DNA of 64,000 bases from Frigoribacterium sp. PhB160. GTDB lineage: Bacteria; Actinomycetota; Actinomycetes; Actinomycetales; Microbacteriaceae. The position numbers and the translations under genes were made by a program. The stretch covers positions 535,564-599,563 of the forward strand of contig NZ_RKIE01000001.1 of assembly GCF_003751785.1 (NCBI RefSeq), given 5' to 3'. The notes under the pieces were generated by a model. It saw only the letters and a list, made by a program, of their open reading frames with translations, made no database searches and was not told the origin of the DNA. Each line of letters starts with the position of its first letter. The stretch's first letter is position 1. Of this stretch, positions 26,260 through 35,058 are shown in pieces.

Positions 26260-26466
26260 GATCAGGTCCTTTTCTGTGATTCCCGGTGGGGATACCAAGC
26301 ATTCGCCGCCCTCGCGGAAATCGGTTGGTCGGATCGGCTGGGCGTTCCCTGAGAGCGACACGCGCCTCGTGGCGGACGGGATGCGAACGGGACCGGCACC
26401 GCGAGACCGTCGAGGGCGCATGGTGGGCCCGGCGACACCGCGTCGCTCGTCACGCAAGGAGGAACC

Positions 26467-27417
26467 ATGTACTTCCACGCACAGACCTGGATCAACGACA
26501 TCGCCGACGGCGAGCCCGACCCCGCCGCCGCGAACGCGCTGCAGGAGGGCCTCGGCGGCCAGTTCGGCGAGATGCGCACCATGATGCAGTACCTCTTCCA
26601 GGCCATGAACTTCCGCGGACCGGCGGCGAAGCCCTACCGCGACCTCATCCAGGGCATCGGCACGGAGGAGATCAGCCACGTCGAGCTGATCGGCACGACG
26701 ATCTCGCGCCTGCTCGACGGCAGCCCGCAGTACACCGGCAAGCTCACCGACCCGCTCGACACCCCGGGGGCAGGAGGCGCGACCCCCCTGGGCATCGCGC
26801 TCGACACGGGCAACATCCACCACTACCTCGTCGGGGCGCAGGGCGCTCTGCCCGTCGACTCGGTCGGCAACCCGTGGAGCGGCAGCTACGTCTACAACAG
26901 CGGCAACCTGCCGCTCGACCTGCTGTACGACCTCATGCTCGAGTCGACGGGGCGGCTGCAGAAGAGCCGCATCTACGAGATGACCGACAACCCGGTCGCC
27001 CGCAAGACGGTCGCGTACCTCATCGTCCGCGACCAGGCGCACGAGAACGCCTACGCGAAGGCGCTCGAGACCCTCGGCGTCGACTGGGGCAAGCTGCTGC
27101 CGATCCCGAAGACGAACGCCGAGGCGTTCCCCGAGGTCAAGGAGCTCCTCGACCTGGGGCTGCAGAGCAAGCAGTACACGTTCGACCTCGACGGCAAGTC
27201 GGAGGCAGGCAAGATCTTCCAGGGCGCCTCGCCCTCGGGCGACGGCACCGACCTCACCGCGACCGAGCAGGCGCCGACGGGCGCGCCCTCGACCATCTCG
27301 CCCGAGCGCCTCGAGGAGTTCTCACCGGGCCTCGACGAGGACCTGCTCTCGCTCATCCAGCAGACCGCCGAGATGGAGCTGGCCGACATCGAGTCGTTCT
27401 ACGGCCCCACGACGTAG
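26467..27417 (+). CDS. Manganese catalase
   Basis: A 316-residue non-haem catalase that breaks down hydrogen peroxide with a di-manganese centre. The ligands fit the known pattern: Glu35 in QFGEMRTMMQYLFQ, Glu68 and His71 in TEEISHVEL, and the later Glu and His in LESTGRLQK and RDQAHENAYAKAL. The C-terminal 50 residues are acidic and Gly/Ser-rich. AAGGAGG lies before the ATG. It is monocistronic and divergent from lipoprotein copy 2. Confidence 0.93.
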   Translation: MYFHAQTWINDIADGEPDPAAANALQEGLGGQFGEMRTMMQYLFQAMNFRGPAAKPYRDLIQGIGTEEISHVELIGTTISRLLDGSPQYTGKLTDPLDTPGAGGATPLGIALDTGNIHHYLVGAQGALPVDSVGNPWSGSYVYNSGNLPLDLLYDLMLESTGRLQKSRIYEMTDNPVARKTVAYLIVRDQAHENAYAKALETLGVDWGKLLPIPKTNAEAFPEVKELLDLGLQSKQYTFDLDGKSEAGKIFQGASPSGDGTDLTATEQAPTGAPSTISPERLEEFSPGLDEDLLSLIQQTAEMELADIESFYGPTT

Positions 27418-27466
27418 GCCTGCCGTGCGCCCACGAGGGCCACGGCGCACGAGGTGACCGGACGCG

Positions 27467-27502
27467 GGAGGCGCGGTGCAGCTGCTGCTGCACCGCGCCT
27501 CC
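27467..27502. terminator. Bidirectional terminator between Mn-catalase and fructose PTS
   Basis: A perfect 16-bp stem, GGAGGCGCGGTGCAGC, with a four-base loop, placed between the convergent catalase and PTS genes. There is no long T run, but the stem is extremely stable. Confidence 0.75.
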
Positions 27503-27515
27503 TGCGTGTGGTGGG

Positions 27516-29588
27516 CTATGCCGCCACGGGGCTCCGCTGCCCGACGGTGGCGCCGGCGTCCGCGGCCGCCGTGTCGGCGCCGGCCTCGGTGGGGGTGCCC
27601 CGACGCACGAAGCGCTTGAGGCCCACGAGGACGACGGCCGACACCACGGTGCCCGCGAGGATCGCGACGACCCACATGCCGAGGTTCTCGATCGCGAAGA
27701 ACACGAAGATGCCGCCGTGGGGAGCCTGCGAGGTGACGCCCGCGGCCATCGAGATCGCGCCGGTGACGGCGCCCCCGGCCATGCTGGCGGGGATGACGCG
27801 CAGCGGGTCGGCCGCGGCGAACGGGATCGCGCCCTCGGAGATGAACGAGGCGCCGAGCAGCCAGGCCGCCGTGCCGTTCGAGCGCTCGACCTGAGTGAAG
27901 CCCTTGCGGTACAGCACGGTCGAGGCGAGGGCCATGGCGAGCGGGGGCACCATGCCGGCGCCCATGACCGCCGCCATGATCATCAGCGGGGCGGGGTTGT
28001 CGGACAGCGACCCGGCCGAGAGGCCGGCGACGGCGAACGAGTACGCCACCTTGTTGACGGGGCCTCCGAGGTCGACGCACATCATGAGCCCGAGCACGAC
28101 GCCGAGCACCACGGCGCCCGTGCCGTTCAGGCCGTTGAGGAAGTCGGTCAGCGCGACGGTGAGGGCCGCGATGGGGCCGCCGAGCACGAGGACGAGCAGG
28201 CCGCTGGCGAAGATCGACGCGAGCAGCGGGATGATCACGACGGGCATCAGGCCCCGCAGCCAGCGGGGGACCGTCGGACGACCGATCCAGTAGGCCGCGA
28301 ACCCGGCGAGCAGGCCGCCGACGAGGCCGCCGATGAAGCCGGCTCCCATGAAGACGGCGACGGCTCCCGCGACGAACCCGGGCGCGATGCCCGGACGGTC
28401 GGCGATGGCGTAGGCGATGTAGCCGGCGAGGGCCGCGACGAGGAAGCCCATCGACAGGTTGCCGATCTGGAAGGCGGCGGCGCCGAGGAAGTACTGCAGG
28501 CCCTGGGGCGGCAGGTTCGTCAGCGAGTAGTCGGTGAGGACGGTCGCGGCGTTGCCGGCGATCTCGTAGCCCGAGAGCAGGAAGCCGAGCGCGAGGAGGA
28601 GGCCTCCTCCGGCGACGAACGGGATCATGTACGAGACGCCGGTGAGCAGCCAGCGCTTGAGGGACGAGCCGAAGCCCTCCTTCGCGACGTGCTCCTGCGT
28701 CGCCGACGAGTCGGCCGAGCCGGCCACGCGGGGGGCGTTCGGGTCGGTGGACGCGGCCACCGCCTCCTTCACCATCGCGTCGGGGGCGTCCACGCCGCGC
28801 TTGACCGGGCCGCGGACGACGGGCTTGCCGGCGAAGCGCGACTGGTCGCGCACGTCGACGTCGACCGCGAAGATCACGGCGTCGGCCGCGGCGATGACGG
28901 CGGGGTCGAGCGGGGTGACCTTCGACGAGCCCTGCGTCTCGATCTGCAGGTCGGCGCCGAGGCGCTTCGCGGCGGCGACGAGCGCGTCGGCGGCCATGTA
29001 GGTGTGCGCGATGCCGGTGGGGCAGGCGGTGACGCCGACGAGCTGCGGGCGCCGGGCCGCGGAACCGTCGGTCGCGGCGGCGCCGGTCGTCGCGCCGGTC
29101 GTGGTGGTGCCGGTCGTGCCGCGGGTCTCGGCCACCTCGCCGCTCACCTCGCGGTCGACCAGCTCGACGATGTCGGCGGGCGTGGCCGCGGCGCGGAGGG
29201 CGGCGGTGAAGTCGTCGCGGATCAGCGCCCGGGCCAGGGTGGAGAGGACCGTCATGTGGTCGCTGTCGGCGCCCTCGGGCACGGCGATCATGAAGACGAT
29301 GTCGGCGTCGCCGTCGGGGGCGCCGAAGGGGACGGTGCGCCGCAGGCGCGAGAAGGCGAGCGTCGGCTCGGTGACCGACGACGACCGGGCGTGGGGGATG
29401 GCGATGCCGCCGGGCACGCCGGTGCCGACGGAGGCCTCGCGGGCGATGGCGTCGTCGGCGAGCGAGTCGGCCGAGCCGGCGCGGCCCGAGGCCGCCACGC
29501 GACCGGCGAGGGTGCGGATGACGTCGGTCGACGTCGCTCCCAGGTCTTCGTCGAGACCGACGAGGTCGGTGCTGATCAGTGCGGACAT
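27516..29588 (-). CDS. fruA: Fructose PTS permease, fused EIIABC
   Basis: A 690-residue fused phosphotransferase. Domain IIA (about 1-150) has the phosphorylated His66 in GIAIPHAR; a Thr/Gly-rich linker (GTTGTTTTGATTGAA) leads to IIB (about 178-275) with its phospho-Cys in VTACPTGIAHTYMAADAL (near 187); IIC (about 320-670) has eight or more spans, including SYMIPFVAGGGLLLALGFL and SEGAIPFAAADPLRVIP. It imports and phosphorylates fructose to fructose 1-phosphate. It follows fruK after 92 bp, and no HPr gene is adjacent. Confidence 0.94.
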   Translation of the reverse strand: MSALISTDLVGLDEDLGATSTDVIRTLAGRVAASGRAGSADSLADDAIAREASVGTGVPGGIAIPHARSSSVTEPTLAFSRLRRTVPFGAPDGDADIVFMIAVPEGADSDHMTVLSTLARALIRDDFTAALRAAATPADIVELVDREVSGEVAETRGTTGTTTTGATTGAAATDGSAARRPQLVGVTACPTGIAHTYMAADALVAAAKRLGADLQIETQGSSKVTPLDPAVIAAADAVIFAVDVDVRDQSRFAGKPVVRGPVKRGVDAPDAMVKEAVAASTDPNAPRVAGSADSSATQEHVAKEGFGSSLKRWLLTGVSYMIPFVAGGGLLLALGFLLSGYEIAGNAATVLTDYSLTNLPPQGLQYFLGAAAFQIGNLSMGFLVAALAGYIAYAIADRPGIAPGFVAGAVAVFMGAGFIGGLVGGLLAGFAAYWIGRPTVPRWLRGLMPVVIIPLLASIFASGLLVLVLGGPIAALTVALTDFLNGLNGTGAVVLGVVLGLMMCVDLGGPVNKVAYSFAVAGLSAGSLSDNPAPLMIMAAVMGAGMVPPLAMALASTVLYRKGFTQVERSNGTAAWLLGASFISEGAIPFAAADPLRVIPASMAGGAVTGAISMAAGVTSQAPHGGIFVFFAIENLGMWVVAILAGTVVSAVVLVGLKRFVRRGTPTEAGADTAAADAGATVGQRSPVAA

Positions 29589-29680
29589 GGTGGTGTGCTC
29601 CTTGGGGTCAGGCGACGGTGTCTGAGGGGTGGCGGTGCTCGGTGCGGGTGCTGCGGGGCGTGCCGGTGGTGCGGGGGCGG

Positions 29681-30649
29681 TCAGGCGTGCTCGACGACGG
29701 CGGGGGCCGCCTCGACGACGTCGATCGCCTCGGGGGAGGTCTGGTCGAGGGAGGGGACGATGCTGCCGGGCAGCGACGCCGCGGCGGCTCCCGACGCCAC
29801 GGCCTGGGCGAGGCGGGCGGGCGCCGCGGCGCCCGCCGTCTCGGCGAGCAGGTAGCCGGCCAGCGACGAGTCGCCGGCCCCCACCGTGCTGAGGGGGACG
29901 ATGGTCGGCGCCGCGGCGAACCAGGCGCCGTCGCCGTCGACGAGCACGGCGCCGACGCTGCCGAGGGTCAGCAGCACGGCGTCGACGCCGAGCGCGCGCA
30001 GGCGCTGGGCGCCCGCCACGGCCGCGTCGACGTCGGCCTCGAAGGTCTCGGCGTCGCCGCCGACGATCTCGGCCAGCTCTTCGGCGTTGGGCTTCGCCAG
30101 GTCGACGCGGACGCCCGAGGCGACGAGCGCGGCGAACGGGGCGCCCGACGAGTCGACGGCCACGCGGGGGGCCGAGTCGCCGCAGGAGGCGCGGACCGCG
30201 TCGACGACGTCGGCCAGCCAGGTCGTGGGGAGGCCGGGCGGCAGCGAGCCCGCCAGCACGAGCCACGAGGCGAGCGGCGCGTGCTCGACGACGAGCGCGG
30301 TCAGGGCGTCGGCATGGGCGCTGAGGTCGGGGCCGAGCTCGTTGATCTTCGTCGTGGTGCCGCCGGGCTCGGTGACCGTGACGTTCGCGCGGAGGCGCTC
30401 GTCGATCGGCAGGTTCACGGTCGCGACGCCGCGGCTGCGGAGGGCGGTGAGCACCGGGTCGTCGAGCAGGCCGGGCAGGAGGGCGACGGTCTCGGCGCCG
30501 GAGGCGGAGAGCGCCCGCGAGACGTTGACGCCCTTGCCGCCGGGCTCGTCGGTGGTGCGCGCGGCGCGCTGCACCTGGCCCCTCTGCAGCTCGCCCGTCA
30601 GCTCGATCGTGCGGTCGAGCGAGGGGTTCGGCGTGACGGTGAGGATCAT
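29681..30649 (-). CDS. fruK: 1-phosphofructokinase
   Basis: A 322-residue PfkB-family sugar kinase. MILTVTPNPSLDRTIEL is the standard N-terminus of FruK/LacC enzymes, GGKGVNVSRAL the first signature, and TVGAGDSSLAGYL the ATP and catalytic-Asp signature. The classical motif reads GAGD-(S/A)-(F/M); here it is GAGDSSL. It converts fructose 1-phosphate to fructose 1,6-bisphosphate, working directly after the adjacent PTS. It is first in the operon. Confidence 0.93.
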   Translation of the reverse strand: MILTVTPNPSLDRTIELTGELQRGQVQRAARTTDEPGGKGVNVSRALSASGAETVALLPGLLDDPVLTALRSRGVATVNLPIDERLRANVTVTEPGGTTTKINELGPDLSAHADALTALVVEHAPLASWLVLAGSLPPGLPTTWLADVVDAVRASCGDSAPRVAVDSSGAPFAALVASGVRVDLAKPNAEELAEIVGGDAETFEADVDAAVAGAQRLRALGVDAVLLTLGSVGAVLVDGDGAWFAAAPTIVPLSTVGAGDSSLAGYLLAETAGAAAPARLAQAVASGAAAASLPGSIVPSLDQTSPEAIDVVEAAPAVVEHA

Positions 30650-30745
30650 GCGCGGGCCTCCTGCTGGTCAGGGCGCCTGCGTCGGTCGGGCTCGATCGTC
30701 GCGGAACGCCGTCGTTCTCCCGGGTCCGGCTGGTGGAGCTCGATC

Positions 30746-30800
30746 CCGTTCGGACGATGAAACCACATGAACGGACAGAAAACAACACAAACGAAGAAAG
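30746..30800. promoter_or_regulatory. Candidate operator/promoter of the fruK-fruA operon
   Basis: CCGTTC at 30746 and GAACGG at 30769 form an inverted repeat 17 bases apart, beside an unusually A-rich stretch (GAAAACAACACAAACGAAG, 30778-30796). On the minus strand this reads as T-rich promoter DNA about 100-150 bp upstream of fruK. A DeoR-type FruR is the usual regulator of such operons but is not encoded here, so the assignment is positional. Confidence 0.45.
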
Positions 30801-30813
30801 CCCTTCCCCTGCC

Positions 30814-30888
30814 GGCACGCGTCGCGTCACGTTCCGCGCATCACGTCCCGGCAGGACCCGACGCGACGCGCAGAACGTGACGCGGCAC
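30814..30888. repeat. Family-2 palindrome, copy B
   Basis: CGCGTCGCGTCACGTTC at the left pairs with GAACGTGACGCG at the right, with the inner part also nearly palindromic (GCATCACGTCCCG against GACCCGACGCGACGCGC). It shares CGTCGCGTCACG blocks with the copies at 23982 and 34641. Here it lies upstream of fruK and downstream of the LAXTG-protein terminator. Confidence 0.7.
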
Positions 30889-30902
30889 CCGTGGGCGCGG
30901 AC

Positions 30903-30943
30903 GACCGCAGCCCCGGCCGCGCGAGGCGGTCGGGGCTGCGGTC
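30903..30943 (-). terminator. Terminator of the LAXTG surface-protein gene
   Basis: A 13-bp perfect outer stem (GACCGCAGCCCCG) with a partly paired inside, 29 bp downstream of the surface-protein stop codon. No T run is seen. Confidence 0.65.
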
Positions 30944-30971
30944 CGGAGGGCGGAACCGTCCGGCGGGGGCG

Positions 30972-33140
30972 CTACGCGCGGCGGCGGCGGTGCACGAGCA
31001 GCGCGACGGCGCCCGCGAGCATCGCGAGGGCGGCGGCGGCCACGCCGACCCGGGCGTCGGTGCCGCCCGTGTAGGCGAGCGACCCGGAGGCGCTCGTCAC
31101 CGGGGTGCCGCTCCCGTCGGCCGCGTCCGAGCCGGGCACGACCGGGCCCGCGCCGGGCGCGCCGGCCACCGGGCCGCCGTCGACCGGGGTGCCCGGGTCA
31201 GCAGGCGTGCCGGGGTCAGCAGGCGTGCCGGGGTCGGCAGGGGTGCCCGGGTCGGTGGGCGTGCCGGGGTCGGCGGGGGCCTCCGGGTCGGTGCAGGGCA
31301 GCGTGCCCTGGCGCAGCGAGAACCCGTCGGTGTCGGCGTCGTCGGCGTAGAACGTCAGGCGTGCGCCGCCGGAGCAGGTCGCGGCGTCGGCCACGGCGAA
31401 GCCCTCGTTGGCGAGGCCGCGGTCGGCGTTCGTCGGGGCCTCGTACCGCGCCTCCTCGACGAAGGTGCCCTGGTCGAGGCCGAAGAGCGCCGTCCGGCCC
31501 GAGCAGGCCTCGTCGCAGACGACCCACATCGCGTCGAGGTCGGCGTCGAACTGCACGTCGGCGACGACGTCGAGGCCCGTGCCGATCGTGGCGACGCGCT
31601 GCGCCGAACCGTCGGCCATCAAGGCGTAGCCGTAGACGCTCGCCGTGCCCTCGACACCGACGAAGAAGAGGCCGTCGCCGTGTCCGGGGTACGAGGCCGG
31701 GGCGTAGGAGGCGCCGGTCGCCTCGTCGAGGAAGCCCCGCTCCGTGAGCCACGCGTCGGGCACCCACGTGATGCCCTCGAGGCCGGCGTTCGCGCCGAGG
31801 CCGGGGAAGTCGGCGGCCAGGTCCCACTCGTCGGTCGCGACGAGGGCGTCCGAGCCGGTCGCGCCGGTCACGTCGTAGCGCAGCACCGACGGCCGGCTCG
31901 TGCCCGAGGCCGCGTTGTCGCGCTCGGACGAGACGTAGACGCCGCCGGCGGAGGAGTCGCCGGCGACCGTGACGCCCTCGGCGTCCACGACGCTCGTCGT
32001 CACGCCGTCGGGGTAGCGGAGGGTCGCACCCGCGGTCCATCCCGCGGCGGGCGCCCAGCCGCCCGCGCCGTCGGAGACGATGCGGTACAGCAGGCCGTCG
32101 CCGTTCTGCACGGCCCAGAGGGTGCCGTCGGCGGCGGTGCCGGAGGGCTCGTAGTCGAGGCCGCTGAGGTCGCCCGCGAAGGTGCCCTCGTCGTCGAGCG
32201 CGACGTCGTCGGGGCCGCCGGGCCACGGCTGGGCGAGGACGGTGCCCTCGAACACGTTCGCGGAGCCCTTGGTGGCCTCGGTCGTCGCGGCGAAGTCGCC
32301 GGTGCCGTCGGGGCTGCGGCCCCAGGTGACGGCGGCGTGCTCGGTCCAGCTGTACGAGTCGAGGACGGTCACGCCGTCGGCCGCGAGGAGGCGGGCGCTG
32401 TCGGCGCCGCCGAGGCCGAAGTCGAACCCGGGGGCGGTGTCGCTCAGCTCGTCGACGACGAGGAAGCCGCCGGGCTCGACGACGGAGCCGGTCGGCAGGG
32501 CGTAGCGGTGGGCGTCGTCGTCGTCGGAGAGCACGAGGCCCGTCGCGTCGAGGGCCGTCGTGCCGGTGTTGACGAGCTCGACCCAGTCGCCCGGGTCGCC
32601 GCCCTGCGACTCGACCTCGTTGATGCGCAGCGGCGTCGAGACGTCGTTCGCGCCTCCCTTGGTCGAGGTCGTGGTGGTGACGAACGCGCCGGTGCCGTCG
32701 GGGGAGCGGCCGTAGGTGACCGGGCTGTGCTCGGTCCAGGAGTACGAGGCCACGAGGGCGCCGGCGGCGTCCGAGAGGCGGGCCGTGTCGGCGCCGCCGA
32801 GGCCGAAGTCGAAGCCGGGGCGCGTGCCCTGCGCCTGGTCGACGACGAAGAAGCCGCCGGGGGAGACGGACGAGCCCGCGGGCAGCACGTACGGCGCGTG
32901 GCTGTCGTCGTCGTCGAGGAAGGACCAGCCCGAGAGGTCGACGGTCGCGTCGCCCGTCGTGGTCAGCTCGACCCAGTCGGTGTCGTCGCCGTTCGACTCG
33001 ACCTCGTTGATGACGACGGGGGAGGCGGCGGCGACCGTGGGCACGGCGGAGGCGGGGGCGGCGGCGAGGCCCACGAGGCCGACGGCGGCGACGCAGCCGA
33101 CCATCGTCGTGGCACCGAGGCGCAGGAGCAACGGGCGCAT
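30972..33140 (-). CDS. Cell-wall-anchored protein with two lamin-tail domains and a phytase-like domain
   Basis: A 722-residue surface protein. A signal peptide (about 1-32) is followed by two related lamin-tail-like domains (about 42-150 and 170-300), each starting INEVES and holding DWVEL and GGFFVVD/GGFLVVD. Next comes a beta-propeller-like 'esterase-like activity of phytase' region (about 320-640: GLDYEPSGTAADGTLWAVQN, then GLEGITWVPDAWL). A DPGTPA repeat and the sorting signal LAYTGG (688) with a membrane helix and RRRR tail end the protein. LAXTG is the motif of class E sortases. The start at 33140 is chosen for the signal peptide. It is probably a wall-linked nuclease or phosphoesterase partner; activity is unproven. 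Confidence 0.85.
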   Translation of the reverse strand: MRPLLLRLGATTMVGCVAAVGLVGLAAAPASAVPTVAAASPVVINEVESNGDDTDWVELTTTGDATVDLSGWSFLDDDDSHAPYVLPAGSSVSPGGFFVVDQAQGTRPGFDFGLGGADTARLSDAAGALVASYSWTEHSPVTYGRSPDGTGAFVTTTTSTKGGANDVSTPLRINEVESQGGDPGDWVELVNTGTTALDATGLVLSDDDDAHRYALPTGSVVEPGGFLVVDELSDTAPGFDFGLGGADSARLLAADGVTVLDSYSWTEHAAVTWGRSPDGTGDFAATTEATKGSANVFEGTVLAQPWPGGPDDVALDDEGTFAGDLSGLDYEPSGTAADGTLWAVQNGDGLLYRIVSDGAGGWAPAAGWTAGATLRYPDGVTTSVVDAEGVTVAGDSSAGGVYVSSERDNAASGTSRPSVLRYDVTGATGSDALVATDEWDLAADFPGLGANAGLEGITWVPDAWLTERGFLDEATGASYAPASYPGHGDGLFFVGVEGTASVYGYALMADGSAQRVATIGTGLDVVADVQFDADLDAMWVVCDEACSGRTALFGLDQGTFVEEARYEAPTNADRGLANEGFAVADAATCSGGARLTFYADDADTDGFSLRQGTLPCTDPEAPADPGTPTDPGTPADPGTPADPGTPADPGTPVDGGPVAGAPGAGPVVPGSDAADGSGTPVTSASGSLAYTGGTDARVGVAAAALAMLAGAVALLVHRRRRA

Positions 33141-33244
33141 GCGGAGGGTCCGATCTGAGGGGTGGAGGGCCCCGGAGGCGGGGCTCCGCACACCCTGCCG
33201 CCTCCGCGGGTGCGACGGGTGAACCGGATGTGAACGACAGGTGT

Positions 33245-33298
33245 CGCTGGGCCGGGCCGAGTCGGGTCAGGCCGGGCAGGGTCGGGTCGGGTCGGGCG
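33245..33298. repeat. GGGTC/GGGCC simple repeat
   Basis: About ten imperfect copies of a five-base unit (GGGTC, GGGCC, GGCAG) lie between the surface-protein start and the next stop codon. A similar five-base repeat (GGGAC) is seen in palindrome array II. Confidence 0.6.
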
Positions 33299-33300
33299 CG

Positions 33301-33549
33301 TCAGCCCTCGTCGGGGTCGAGGTCGTCGTCCTCGTCGTTCGCCGCGGTCTCGATCCAGTCGGTCGCCTCGTCGGAGAGGAAGAACTCGTCGCCCCCGACC
33401 TCGCCCACCCAGTCGTCGTCGTCGGTCGGCTCGCCGGTGATCGCCGTGATCTGCTCGAGCACCCACGGCGCGACCGCGTCGCCCGCGTTGTCGGTCAGCC
33501 ACTGCCGCGTGGCCGGCAGGAGGTCGGTCCACCACTCGTCGATGCGCAT
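33301..33549 (-). CDS. Acidic hypothetical protein, 82 aa
   Basis: A small, strongly acidic protein: MRIDEWWTDLLPATRQWLTD at the front, and tryptophan- and Asp/Glu-rich afterwards (TDDDDWVGEVGGDEFFLSDE), ending NDEDDDLDPDEG. It looks like a folded cytoplasmic protein of unknown family found in actinobacteria. No RBS decides between starts; the first ATG is used. Confidence 0.55.
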   Translation of the reverse strand: MRIDEWWTDLLPATRQWLTDNAGDAVAPWVLEQITAITGEPTDDDDWVGEVGGDEFFLSDEATDWIETAANDEDDDLDPDEG

Positions 33550-33643
33550 GGAGCGAGCCTGGCACAGCCGCGCCCCGGGTGCTCGGAGGCGGGCGGGGCA
33601 GGGAGGAGGGCGCGCCTCCGGGGCTCGGGGGACGCCTCCGGCG

Positions 33644-34609
33644 TCAGATCTCGTTCGGGTCGAGGTTGATGATCGTGCCCTCGAGCAGGTACTGCTGGTC
33701 GCCGAGCACCATCAAGTTCTTGTTCAGGTAGATGAGGGCGGCCGGCGAGATGCCGAAGCGTCCGGCGACCTCGCCGAGCAAGTCGCCCGGGGCGACGAGG
33801 TAGGCGCGCGGGCCGCCGGTCGCCGTGGTCGTCGGCACGGTGCCGACCGCGAAGTCGCGAGCGCCGGCGTCGACGGGGGTGATGTTCGACTGGCGCTCGG
33901 GGATGTCCCAACGGAGGTCCTCGACGGCGAGCACCTTGTCGGGGCCGATCTCGACGGGCAGGTCGGGGTCGGAGGCGGCGGCCGAGTAGGTCACGAGGGC
34001 GAGCAGGTACGACGGCTGGCCGACGCCGCCGAGGCTGGCCGACGACGCGAGCGCCGTGCCGGAGGTCGGGCCGCCGAGCTGCAGGTCGCCCGTGCCGTGG
34101 TCGGCGAGGCCGTCGCCGACGCTCGGGGCGAGCTCCTTGAGGGTGACGCCGACCGGCACGGGCAGCGTCGAGGTGAAGCCGGAGTAGTCGGCCGTGTAGG
34201 TGTCGTCGCCGTTCGCGACCATCCGGTAGTGGAAGCGGATGCTGCCCTTGGGCGAGACGACGTCGCCCTCGGCCACGACGGTGCCGGCGGGGACGGACGT
34301 GACGAACGGGTCGGGCGCGCCGGCGGGCACGGGCTCGGCGGTCGCCGGCTGCGGCGTCGCGGAGGCGCTCGGCTCGGGCGTCGGGCTGGGCGTGGTCGTG
34401 GCGGTGGGGCTGGCGCTCGCGGACCGCGTCGCACCGCTGGACGGCGTCGCGGTGGACGTGCTCGCCGTCGGCTCGGACCGGTTCGACGACCACACGACGG
34501 CGGCGCCCGCCACGATCGCCAGCACGACGGCGATGCCGCCCGCCGTCAGCCAGAACCGGCGACGCCCGCTGCGCGGTGCGTCGCTGCCTTCTTCTCCCCC
34601 GAGACTCAT
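33644..34609 (-). CDS. Membrane-anchored LysM-domain protein
   Basis: A 321-residue protein. A short cytoplasmic stretch and one transmembrane helix (about 20-40, RRFWLTAGGIAVVLAIVAGA) are followed by a Ser/Thr/Pro-rich linker (about 45-95) that should cross the cell wall. A beta-rich middle domain (100-260) has no recognised family. The C-terminus is a LysM-like fold (YLVAPGDLLGEVAGRFGISP, then ALIYLNKN), which normally binds peptidoglycan. GGGGAGGGG precedes the ATG at 34609; an upstream extension without a ribosome site was rejected. Divergent from the small membrane protein at 34770. Confidence 0.78.
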   Translation of the reverse strand: MSLGGEEGSDAPRSGRRRFWLTAGGIAVVLAIVAGAAVVWSSNRSEPTASTSTATPSSGATRSASASPTATTTPSPTPEPSASATPQPATAEPVPAGAPDPFVTSVPAGTVVAEGDVVSPKGSIRFHYRMVANGDDTYTADYSGFTSTLPVPVGVTLKELAPSVGDGLADHGTGDLQLGGPTSGTALASSASLGGVGQPSYLLALVTYSAAASDPDLPVEIGPDKVLAVEDLRWDIPERQSNITPVDAGARDFAVGTVPTTTATGGPRAYLVAPGDLLGEVAGRFGISPAALIYLNKNLMVLGDQQYLLEGTIINLDPNEI

Positions 34610-34640
34610 GTGCCCCTCCCCGCCGACGATCGTAGCGGGC

Positions 34641-34728
34641 CGTGCGGCGGCGCGGGCGCGTCGCGTCACGGTCCGGGCGTCGCGTCGCGACACAACGCGA
34701 CGTGACGCGCGGGACGTGACGCCGCACG
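34641..34728. repeat. Family-2 palindrome, copy C
   Basis: The outer ends CGTGCGGC (34641) and GCCGCACG (34721) are exact inverted repeats. Inside, CGCGTCGCGTCACGGTCC on the left faces GGGACGTGACGCC on the right. It fills most of the divergent promoter gap between the LysM gene and the small membrane protein gene, so here it cannot be a terminator. Confidence 0.72.
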
Positions 34729-34769
34729 GCCGCGCCGCTAGGGTGACGGGTCAGTGAAGGGGGCTCCAC

Positions 34770-34991
34770 ATGACCACAGCCATCGTCCTCATCGTGGCGT
34801 TCGTCGCCGCGATCGTCGTCGTCACCGTCGCCCTCGCTCGGCGTGATCGCCGTCCGGGCGGCGTGCCCTCAGGGCTCGAGGCGGAGGGCGACGCCCTCCG
34901 CGACGAGGCCCGGGCCCGCCTCGAGGGCGAGGCCGGCCGCGGCCAGGCCAAGGGCATGTCGGGCAGCGCCTCGACGGGCCACCTGCTCTGA
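34770..34991 (+). CDS. Small single-span membrane protein, 73 aa
   Basis: One N-terminal transmembrane helix (MTTAIVLIVAFVAAIVVVTV) followed by a charged soluble tail (LEAEGDALRDEARARLEGEA). The layout suggests a cytoplasmic amphipathic helix tethered to the membrane. GTGAAGGGGG lies before the ATG. No family recognised. Confidence 0.6.
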   Translation: MTTAIVLIVAFVAAIVVVTVALARRDRRPGGVPSGLEAEGDALRDEARARLEGEAGRGQAKGMSGSASTGHLL

Positions 34992-35058
34992 CGCGAGGGC
35001 CATGTGACGCCCGGGTCAGGTGCGTGCGAGGGCGGGGTCTGCCGGCGCCGCCCCGGGG

